A stretch of DNA of 6,449 bases from Bacillota bacterium (GTDB lineage: Bacteria > Bacillota > Clostridia > Christensenellales > CAG-138), in assembly GCA_023458355.1 (NCBI GenBank), contig JAEWZS010000192.1, forward strand, positions 1-6,449, in the 5' to 3' direction. The notes under the pieces are model-generated. The model worked only from the letters and a program-made list of their open reading frames with translations, was not told where the DNA came from and made no database searches. Positions 1-5,579 of the stretch are shown piece after piece. Each line of letters starts with the position of its first letter. The stretch's first letter is position 1. The position numbers and the translations under genes are program-made.

Positions 1-2
1 CG

Positions 3-2129
3 CTTATAGGCAACGAGTTCAGCGTCGCGCGCACCATAGCAAGCATTATGGAAGGCTATATCGGCATCGACGTAACCGCGCGGCGCGATATTTACAACAA
101 TTTCTTAAGAACGGTACTCGTAAAAAACAAGGATACGGTCGTAGGCGTTTGGAGCATTTGGGAACCCGATGCTCTCGACAAGCACGACAACACCAACGGT
201 GGCTTGCCCGGCTCCGACAAAGCGGGCCGGTTCCTACCCTATTGGTATATGGCTTACAGCACTCCGCAGGTAACGCCGGTTACCGGCTACGAATCTGAAA
301 CCGATGGCGCTTTTTATTGGCTGGCGAGGAATTCCGGGCAAGAGGCAATCATTGAACCGTACAGCAAATACATAAACAATGAAAACACCTTCGTCACCAC
401 GTTCTCCGTGCCTGTACTCGATAAAAAGGCACAGGTGTGTGCTGTAGCGGGCGTTGATATTCCCTTGAGCCGGCTGCAGGATATGAAATTTGATTATGGA
501 AAATTTAAGGCCGCGGTCGTATACGTATGCTCTGCAGAGGGCACCGTTGTGGCTGCGCCGGATGCTGCATTTATTGGAAAGCCTCTTTCTGAGATAGGGT
601 TTAGGAACGCCGACAACATCCTTACTTCCGTTTCCTCAGGCAGTGAAACCTTCTTCTCGCTTAGAGAACCTTCTACGAAGAAGGCTATGCAAATGATTTC
701 CGTGCCCATTGTGTTTAGCGACGCCACCACGCCTTGGACAGTCATCGTAGGCGTTGATAATGCCGAAATCTATAAGGATTCTCAAGCCATCAACTATCTT
801 GTCGCCGGCATTTTTGCAATACTCGTGGCGGTTACAACACTCATGGTCTATTTTACGGTGCGCACACTCGTAACAAAACCCATCGGTGCCACCGTCTCCC
901 TTGCGCAGTCCCTTGCGGCTGGTCAATTGGATGCCGAAGTGCATATAACCTCCACAAATGAGATCGGCATGCTCGCTCGCGTACTCGATACCGATGTGCG
1001 CGAAGCATTTCAGAGCATAGAGCAAGCACGGCGCATATCCGAAAAGCAAGCGGATTACCAATCTAAGCAGGTGGACAAGCTCCTTGTTGACCTCGAACGC
1101 CTCTCGCGTGGCGAGCTCAAATGCACAGTCGTAGTGGATGAACCCGACGAGGACACAAAAGAAGTCCATGCGCTGTTTTCCCGTATCGCTGAAAACCTGC
1201 ATACGAGCATTTCCTTTATTAAGGGTTATATCGCGGATATATCCTCCGCGCTCGGCGGCCTTGAGGCCGGCGATTTCGACGTGGAGATCACATCGGAGTT
1301 CCGCGGCGATTTTGAAGTGATTAAAACCTCCATAAACAGCATCACGGATAGCTTAAATGATATGTTCCGCAGCATAAGCCTGGCAGCTGACCAAGTGGCC
1401 TCGGGCACACATCAGGTGAGTTCGGGTAGCCAAAGCATTTCGCAAGGCTCCACCATGCAGGCAAGCGCTATTGAGGAGCTAACCGCTTCCATCGTGGAGA
1501 TTGCCGCTCAGACGCGCCAAAATGCCGTTGGCGCAAACAAAGCCAACGATTTAAGTACCGCTGCAGAGCAGGAGGCGCACGAAGGCAAAGCGCAGATGGA
1601 CAAACTCACAATTGCCATGAAGGACATCAGCGTTTCTTCTCTGTCCATATCAAAAATCATCAAGGTCATCGACGATATCGCTTTCCAAACAAACATCCTA
1701 GCGCTCAACGCCGCCGTCGAGGCAGCCCGCGCCGGCATACATGGCCGCGGCTTCAGCGTTGTGGCAGATGAGGTACGAAACCTTGCCGGAAAGAGTGCAG
1801 CCGCCGCAAAGCAAACCGCGACGCTTATATCAGATAGCATCAAAAAAGCCGATGCCGGTACGAAGCTTGCGGAAATCACATCTAAGGACTTGGATGCGAT
1901 CTTAGCGGATATTGAAAAGACCGCAGCACTCGTCAAGGAGATTGCCGCAGCGTCCAACGATCAAGCCACGGCCTTCACGCAAATAAGCGACGGCGTTTCC
2001 TCGCTTGCGCAGGTTGTGCAGAACAACTCCGCAACAGCACAAGAGGCTGCCGCCACAAGTGAGGAGCTCTCCGGCCAGGCCGATATGCTCAAAGACATGG
2101 TTCAGCGGGTACACTTGAGGCAGGAATAA
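3..2129 (+). CDS. Methyl-accepting chemotaxis protein, dCache sensor, multiple HAMP units (5' partial)
   Basis: Membrane chemoreceptor that should pass ligand binding outside the cell to a CheA-CheW complex inside. The reading frame is open from base 3, so the ATG at 48 is probably internal; the true start and the first membrane helix lie upstream. Residues here are counted from that ATG. A dCache-like extracellular domain covers about 1-245, with the family's WEP segment near 38-40, a GRFLPYWY segment at 60-67 and AGVDIPL at 134-140. A membrane helix spans about 248-270. A HAMP domain follows (272-325), then two more HAMP-like units (about 343-393 and 394-442, the latter with EAGDFDVEI and RGDFEVIK). 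The cytoplasmic coiled coil runs to the end, with methylation-type helices near 471-484 and 662-675 and the hairpin tip (IAFQTNILALNAAVEAARAG) at 544-563. One tip position is unusual: Ile564 replaces the normally conserved Glu. The gene ends at TAA 2127-2129. Ligand unknown; family call very secure. Confidence 0.95.
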   Translation, partial: LIGNEFSVARTIASIMEGYIGIDVTARRDIYNNFLRTVLVKNKDTVVGVWSIWEPDALDKHDNTNGGLPGSDKAGRFLPYWYMAYSTPQVTPVTGYESETDGAFYWLARNSGQEAIIEPYSKYINNENTFVTTFSVPVLDKKAQVCAVAGVDIPLSRLQDMKFDYGKFKAAVVYVCSAEGTVVAAPDAAFIGKPLSEIGFRNADNILTSVSSGSETFFSLREPSTKKAMQMISVPIVFSDATTPWTVIVGVDNAEIYKDSQAINYLVAGIFAILVAVTTLMVYFTVRTLVTKPIGATVSLAQSLAAGQLDAEVHITSTNEIGMLARVLDTDVREAFQSIEQARRISEKQADYQSKQVDKLLVDLERLSRGELKCTVVVDEPDEDTKEVHALFSRIAENLHTSISFIKGYIADISSALGGLEAGDFDVEITSEFRGDFEVIKTSINSITDSLNDMFRSISLAADQVASGTHQVSSGSQSISQGSTMQASAIEELTASIVEIAAQTRQNAVGANKANDLSTAAEQEAHEGKAQMDKLTIAMKDISVSSLSISKIIKVIDDIAFQTNILALNAAVEAARAGIHGRGFSVVADEVRNLAGKSAAAAKQTATLISDSIKKADAGTKLAEITSKDLDAILADIEKTAALVKEIAAASNDQATAFTQISDGVSSLAQVVQNNSATAQEAAATSEELSGQADMLKDMVQRVHLRQE

Positions 2130-2136
2130 GGGATAA

Positions 2137-2177
2137 AAAAGGCTATTTGATAAGGCGTGCTATATAGCACGCCTTTT
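2137..2177. terminator. Bidirectional rho-independent terminator between convergent genes
   Basis: A perfect 9-bp stem, AAGGCGTGC (2152-2160) with GCACGCCTT (2167-2175), encloses the loop TATATA and ends in TTTT on the plus strand, 22 bases after the chemoreceptor stop codon. Read on the minus strand, the hairpin begins 16 bases after the stop codon of the PocR-AraC gene. Further along that strand lies a run of six T (complement of 2135-2140). AAAAGGC at 2137-2143 can also pair with GCCTTTT at 2171-2177, giving an alternative outer stem whose minus-strand form ends in that T run. The structure fits one terminator shared by the two convergent genes. The T tract on the plus strand is short, so efficiency there is uncertain. 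Confidence 0.8.
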
Positions 2178-2191
2178 AAGTCTCCTCTGAT

Positions 2192-3043
2192 TTACACTCG
2201 CGCAGTTTTCCGCGTACCCATGAGTTTACGGTACTGGCGCGGCGTAACGCCCGCAAACGATTTAAAAAGCTTGATGAAATAGTTATAATCCCCCATTCCG
2301 ACCATATCCGCCACTTCCGCCACAGAATGATCGGTGCTTTCCAAAATGCCTTTAGCTGCTGCAATGCGCTTATCCGATATCATGCGCGTGATCGTGGTTT
2401 TTTGTTTCGCTGCGGCATTGCAGAGCTTTGTTTTGCTCACAGAAAGCGCTCTTGCCATGTCGTCGAGCATAATGCGCGAGGTGTAGTTCGCCTCGATATA
2501 GGCGTTGATACGCTGGATGTCGGTGAGGGATGCTGTCTTAACAACGCCCTCAAGCCATATGTATGAGGAGCATGCTCGAAGGATTGCGGCACATGCCTTG
2601 ATTGTTTTTTGATCAAATCTTTTGAGGCGAAGGAACGGCTCTCGAAGCGAATCCGGGTCCTCGTACCAGGATAGCGTTTTTCGTGCACGTAGCCATTGTA
2701 CTTCCGGATCCTCATCCACATGAAGCATTTGCCCGAAAAGTAAATACGCCACAATCTGCCCCTCACCAACCACCGGCTGAACCACATCGAGCGCACCCGC
2801 GTGACAGTGATACACATTAAGTCCGGATTGCGGCGTCGCCGCTTTTGCTGCACGAGCATCGCTTGCAACGCAGCGCGCGTGCCCCTCCGGCGTGGCGTTG
2901 ATACAGGCGCAGTATTCCGAACGATCGCTCGATGCACATACAACGTTGCAGGTGGAATCCATCACCGAATAGCGTACGCCCGATATCTCATAAAAGCTTC
3001 CCAACAGCTTTTCAAGCTTTTCAAAATTAAAAACTACGTTCAT
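2192..3043 (-). CDS. AraC-family transcriptional regulator with N-terminal PocR ligand-binding domain
   Basis: A 283-residue one-component transcription factor acting in the cytoplasm. The N-terminal part (about 5-165) matches the PocR sensory domain, named after the propanediol regulator. It shows the cysteine pattern C45-x-C47, C58 and Y78-H-C80-H-A-G, then QPVVGEGQIVAYLLFGQ at 89-105. Two extra cysteines (C32, C36) lie just before. The C-terminal part (about 173-277) is an AraC-type double helix-turn-helix. The first helix-turn-helix is near LDDMARALSVSKTKL (193-207); the second is near VAEVADMVGMGDYNYFIKLF (241-260), followed by the signature GVTPRQYRK (265-273). The first unit is atypical: LCNAAAKQ stands where most members have a residue run like LSRLFKK. 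The ATG at 3041-3043 has GGGGAG about six bases before it, which supports this start. The gene is divergent from the sugar transporter operon, which it probably regulates (inference from position). The ligand is unknown. Confidence 0.92.
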   Translation of the reverse strand: MNVVFNFEKLEKLLGSFYEISGVRYSVMDSTCNVVCASSDRSEYCACINATPEGHARCVASDARAAKAATPQSGLNVYHCHAGALDVVQPVVGEGQIVAYLLFGQMLHVDEDPEVQWLRARKTLSWYEDPDSLREPFLRLKRFDQKTIKACAAILRACSSYIWLEGVVKTASLTDIQRINAYIEANYTSRIMLDDMARALSVSKTKLCNAAAKQKTTITRMISDKRIAAAKGILESTDHSVAEVADMVGMGDYNYFIKLFKSFAGVTPRQYRKLMGTRKTARV

Positions 3044-3081
3044 GTTGTCTCCCCAAATGCATTCGACAAACCTTGCATTTT

Positions 3082-3113
3082 TTTATAACGTGAAAGATTT
3101 TACTATAAATCAA
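3082..3113 (-). promoter_or_regulatory. Weak candidate promoter for the PocR-AraC gene
   Basis: On the minus strand TTGATT (complement of 3108-3113) resembles a -35 box. TTATAA/TATAAA (complement of 3082-3088) resembles a -10 box about 39 bases before the start codon. The spacer of 19-20 bases is longer than the usual 17, so this is only a possibility, and a regulator could be needed to make it work. Confidence 0.2.
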
Positions 3114-3166
3114 GTAGAGAAGCCCTATTTTGCGTGCTCTGTTATGCTACAATACTATTATAAATC
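3101..3166. repeat. Spaced direct repeat, candidate regulator half-sites
   Basis: TACTATAAATC at 3101-3111 recurs as TACTATTATAAATC at 3153-3166, the same string with three extra bases (TAT). The two copies start 52 bases apart, close to five helical turns, so they would lie on the same face of the DNA. The first copy is also the right part of a small dyad (GATTT, 6 bases, AAATC, 3096-3111). AraC-type proteins often bind spaced direct repeats, so these could be sites for the neighbouring regulator. The region is A+T-rich and chance similarity is quite possible. Confidence 0.25.
3145..3153 (+). promoter_or_regulatory. Candidate extended -10 promoter of the transporter operon
   Basis: TGCTACAAT fits the extended -10 pattern TGnTATAAT with one mismatch in the hexamer (TACAAT, 3148-3153). 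No good -35 box lies 16-18 bases upstream, which is tolerable for extended -10 promoters and common where an activator helps. Transcription from here would start near 3160 and give a leader of about 150 bases containing the 3256-3281 inverted repeat. It also lies beside the second copy of the direct repeat. Confidence 0.4.
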
Positions 3167-3255
3167 TTTACCCACTTTCTGTGTAGGTGTTCCATTTAAA
3201 TTTCAATCTGTGCATTACCGTATTTATCATCTAACATTTTTTTGTTGACCCCGTC

Positions 3256-3281
3256 TTGTAACAGGCAGCGCCTGCTTGCAA
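3256..3281 (+). promoter_or_regulatory. Imperfect inverted repeat before the binding-protein gene (operator or leader hairpin)
   Basis: TTGTAACAGGC (3256-3266) faces GCCTGCTTGCAA (3270-3281) across the loop AGC. As RNA this gives 11 pairs, one of them G-U, with a single bulged C at 3275. The dyad ends eight bases before the AGGAGG of the binding-protein gene. It could be an operator for a repressor or a leader hairpin that affects translation start or mRNA life. There is no T run after it, so it is not a standard terminator, and it does not match the catabolite-repression cre consensus. Confidence 0.5.
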
Positions 3282-3289
3282 ATATGAAG

Positions 3290-3295
3290 AGGAGG
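3290..3295 (+). promoter_or_regulatory. Ribosome binding site that fixes the binding-protein start
   Basis: This is a perfect AGGAGG, with 12 bases between it and the ATG at 3308. The spacing is longer than the usual 6-9. It still decides the start: the earlier in-frame ATG at 3284 and TTG at 3242 lie before the site and would spoil the lipoprotein signal peptide that begins cleanly at 3308. Confidence 0.8.
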
Positions 3296-3307
3296 AAACT
3301 AAAAACC

Positions 3308-4555
3308 ATGAAGAGAATCACGGGAATATTCGCGCTTATGCTCGTCTTAATGCTGCTTTTAAGCGCTTGTGCGCCCGCAGCGCAAAGCGGCGGGAAGACG
3401 ATCGTTTACTGGTCGATGTGGGAGTCCACCGAGCCGCAGGGTATCGCGATCCAAAAAGCAATCGACGCGTACATGGCCGCTACAGGCAATACCGTGGACG
3501 TACAGTTCAAAGGCCGTACAGGGCAGCGCGAAGGCTTGCAGCCCGCGCTTGACGGCAATGTAACAGTCGATCTGTTTGATGAAGACATCGACCGCGTCAA
3601 TGTGACCTTCGGCAGCTATCTTATGGACTTAGAACAGCTTGCTAAGGTCAGCAATTTTGAAGCTACTGCGAACAAGGGCCTTATCGCAGCTTGCCGCAGC
3701 GGTTCCGGCGGTACACTCAAATCCATCCCCTACCAGCCGTTTGTATTCAACTACTTTTTCAACCAGGAAATCTTTGACAAAGCGGGCGTAACCGCTGTCC
3801 CGTCCACTTGGGAAGAGTTCCTCGCCGCCTGTCAGAAGATTAAGGATGCAGGCTATTCTCCGATTACCAGTGACGATGCCTACATTGTTTGCACATTCGG
3901 CTACCATCTTGCCCGTCTCGATGGCGAAGAGGCTGTGATCGATGTTGTAACAAACGGCAACTGGGCAGAAAACCCCGCCGTTTTGAAGGTTGCGCAGGAT
4001 TTTGAACAGCTTGCCCAGCTCGGTTACTTCTCCCCGAACCTCGGCTCCAACGTATGGCCCACCGGCCAAAACGGTGAGTTCGCGATGGGCGAAGTTGCCA
4101 TGTACCTCAACGGCTCGTGGCTGCCTAACGAGGTCCGCGGCATTACCGGCGACGAATTCCGCTGGGGCTGCTTCTCCTACCCCGCCCTGCCCGGCGGCAA
4201 GACCGGCACCGATGCCGCCAACTTCGGGAGCCAGGTTTTCGCAATCAACAAGAATTCTCAGGTCGCTCCCGAGGCGTTTGAGCTTATAAAGTACATCACC
4301 AAGGGTGAATTCGACGCGACACTGTCCGAAATGTCCGTTGGTATCCCCGCGGATTCGACCAATACCGAATGGCCCGAAGCGCTCGCCGCCGTAAAACCCG
4401 TGATGGACAATATCGCCGTGCGTTATACCTGGGCAGCAGGTGCCGAGAGCAACAACAACATTACGCCGGTCCTCAAAGAGAACTTCATTAAGCTATGCGC
4501 CGGACAGATGACCGCGCAGGAATTTGTGGACGCCATGGAGGCGGCAGGTAAATAA
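3308..4555 (+). CDS. Carbohydrate ABC transporter substrate-binding lipoprotein (CUT1, family 1 / UgpB-MalE type)
   Basis: A 415-residue extracellular binding protein, anchored to the outer face of the membrane, that delivers a sugar to the two permeases encoded downstream. Residues 1-20 form a lipoprotein signal peptide: MKR, a hydrophobic stretch and the lipobox LSAC, with Cys21 as the lipidation site. The mature protein begins with a short A/S/G linker and then TIVYWSMWESTEPQ (31-44), typical of the first strand of family 1 solute-binding proteins. FKGR is at 67-70. The segment FAMGEVAMYLNGSWLPNE (258-275) is the family's conserved region, followed by YPALPGGKTG (291-300). Aromatic residues such as Trp35, Trp38, Trp250 and Trp271 are candidates for stacking on sugar rings, but I cannot assign them. 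The length is normal. It is the first gene of the operon, and a hairpin after it may raise its level over the permeases. The substrate cannot be told from sequence alone. Confidence 0.93.
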   Translation: MKRITGIFALMLVLMLLLSACAPAAQSGGKTIVYWSMWESTEPQGIAIQKAIDAYMAATGNTVDVQFKGRTGQREGLQPALDGNVTVDLFDEDIDRVNVTFGSYLMDLEQLAKVSNFEATANKGLIAACRSGSGGTLKSIPYQPFVFNYFFNQEIFDKAGVTAVPSTWEEFLAACQKIKDAGYSPITSDDAYIVCTFGYHLARLDGEEAVIDVVTNGNWAENPAVLKVAQDFEQLAQLGYFSPNLGSNVWPTGQNGEFAMGEVAMYLNGSWLPNEVRGITGDEFRWGCFSYPALPGGKTGTDAANFGSQVFAINKNSQVAPEAFELIKYITKGEFDATLSEMSVGIPADSTNTEWPEALAAVKPVMDNIAVRYTWAAGAESNNNITPVLKENFIKLCAGQMTAQEFVDAMEAAGK

Positions 4556-4587
4556 CCAACTTCACACCACTTACCCTCCATTACCTT

Positions 4588-4620
4588 ATGCGCGGCGGCA
4601 GTTGAGCTGTCGCCGCGCAT
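4588..4620 (+). promoter_or_regulatory. Intercistronic hairpin between binding-protein and permease genes
   Basis: ATGCGCGGCGGCAG (4588-4601) pairs with CTGTCGCCGCGCAT (4607-4620) around the five-base loop TTGAG. This is a 14-bp stem with one G-T pair and is very G+C-rich. The bases that follow (CCCTTTCATT) are not a good T run, so full termination is unlikely. Transport operons often carry such a hairpin after the binding-protein gene, where it protects the upstream mRNA from 3' exonucleases or stops part of the transcription, so that more binding protein than permease is made. The hairpin is seen directly; its function is inferred. Confidence 0.75.
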
Positions 4621-4661
4621 CCCTTTCATTGCCCCTCTGTTAAAATAAGGAGCGCAGGCCT

Positions 4662-5567
4662 ATGAAGATCAAAAAAAGAACCATTGCGGCGTTTTTAACG
4701 CCCGCACTCCTGCTGTTTTCATTGGTATTTCTATACCCCATCTTTCGTACGCTCGTGATGAGTCTGTTCTATGTGGAAAATGTTACGGCACCCGTTTCCA
4801 CATGGCGCTTTACGGGGTTTGATAACTTTATCTATCTCATCAATACAAACCTGTTTCGTACCTCTGTATGGAACCTTGCGCGCATATGGTTTTTCGGCGG
4901 GGTAATAGTGATGACGTTTGCGCTTATTCTGGCTGTCATCCTAAACAGCGGCATTCGCTTTAAAAGCTTTTTCCGTGCAGTCATCTACATGCCCAACATC
5001 ATAAGCGCGGTTGCGCTCGCCACAATGTGGCTTCAATATGTCTTCAACAACCGTTTCGGCATGCTTACTACGTTCTTTACCAAAATCGGATGGGAGGCAG
5101 CTGCGCAGATACAGTGGCTCGATATGGAGCATAAGTTTTTAGCGCTCCTCATCGCCTATTGCTTCGGCATGGTGGGCTACCACGCAATCATTTTTTCGGG
5201 CGGCATTGAAAAGGTACCTTCCGAATTATATGAGGCTGCCACCATCGACGGCGCCGGCAAGTTGAATCAGTTTTTTCATATTACCTGGCCGCTTCTTAAA
5301 GGCGTGTTAAAAACCAACATCACCATGTGGAGCATTACCTCTGCCGGGTTTTTCGTATGGTCACAGCTTTTTTCCACCGTTACGGCGGACAGCCAGACCA
5401 TCACACCAATGGTGTATATGTACATGCAAACATTTGGCACAGGCAACACCGTGACCGAGCGAAATGCCGGGCTCGGTGCCGCTATCGGTGTACTGATGAG
5501 CTTATTTGTGGTAACAGTATTCGTCCTTACAAGCCGCGCGCTTAAGGACGATGATCTGGAATATTAA
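4662..5567 (+). CDS. Carbohydrate ABC transporter permease, MalF/UgpA type (CUT1)
   Basis: A 301-residue inner-membrane permease forming half of the channel of a sugar importer. Hydrophobic segments suggest six helices, near 10-33, 76-97, 106-127, 157-180, 216-240 (weak) and 268-290. The cytoplasmic EAA loop that contacts the ATPase is at 191-215: EAATIDGAGKLNQFFHITWP, close to the consensus EAA-DGA with the downstream aromatic and proline residues. The cytoplasmic N-terminus is short, and the large periplasmic loop of E. coli MalF is absent, as usual in Gram-positive CUT1 permeases. AAGGAG at 4647-4652 sits nine bases before the ATG and supports the start. The gene follows the binding-protein gene after a 106-base gap holding a hairpin, and its stop is 12 bases before the next start, so the two permeases are co-translated neighbours. 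No ATPase is seen nearby. Confidence 0.94.
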   Translation: MKIKKRTIAAFLTPALLLFSLVFLYPIFRTLVMSLFYVENVTAPVSTWRFTGFDNFIYLINTNLFRTSVWNLARIWFFGGVIVMTFALILAVILNSGIRFKSFFRAVIYMPNIISAVALATMWLQYVFNNRFGMLTTFFTKIGWEAAAQIQWLDMEHKFLALLIAYCFGMVGYHAIIFSGGIEKVPSELYEAATIDGAGKLNQFFHITWPLLKGVLKTNITMWSITSAGFFVWSQLFSTVTADSQTITPMVYMYMQTFGTGNTVTERNAGLGAAIGVLMSLFVVTVFVLTSRALKDDDLEY

Positions 5568-5579
5568 GGGGGTGCGCTT

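Larger units (their letters stand above)
3044..3307. promoter_or_regulatory. Divergent intergenic control region
   Basis: This 264-base, A+T-rich stretch separates the divergent PocR-AraC gene from the transporter operon and must hold the promoters of both. I see a plausible extended -10 site on the plus strand, a spaced direct repeat and a strong inverted repeat, each listed separately. A second plus-strand candidate is TATCAT at 3225-3230 with a poor -35 (TTTCAA, 3201-3206, spacer 18). No open frame here has a convincing ribosome binding site, and I recognise no riboswitch or small RNA gene. Confidence 0.75.

Noticed and set aside
48..50. ATG 48 as the true start of the chemoreceptor
   Set aside because: The frame is open back to base 3 with receptor-like residues (VARTIASIMEGYIG), and the first membrane helix expected before a dCache domain is missing, so the gene begins upstream.
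1508..1957. Long minus-strand open frames opposite the chemoreceptor (also 636-1202)
   Set aside because: They lie opposite a strongly conserved coding sequence and have no family features or ribosome binding sites; they are shadows of codon bias.
2992..3021. Inverted repeat AAAAGCTT / AAGCTTTT in the first part of the regulator gene
   Set aside because: It falls in codons for the Glu-Lys-Leu-rich start of the protein, has a 14-base loop and weak pairing, and is explained by coding repetition.
3042..3248. Open frame of 68 codons across the divergent intergenic region, with an internal ATG at 3144
   Set aside because: It has no ribosome binding site, an unlikely composition rich in Tyr, Phe and Cys, and it lies over promoter-like DNA with no homology I recognise.
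3245..3250. TTGACC as a -35 box for the transporter operon
   Set aside because: No -10-like hexamer lies 16-18 bases downstream; that position falls in the G+C-rich dyad.
3242..3307. Longer form of the binding protein starting at TTG 3242 or ATG 3284
   Set aside because: Both starts precede the AGGAGG at 3290-3295 and would put charged residues before a clean lipoprotein signal peptide that begins at 3308.
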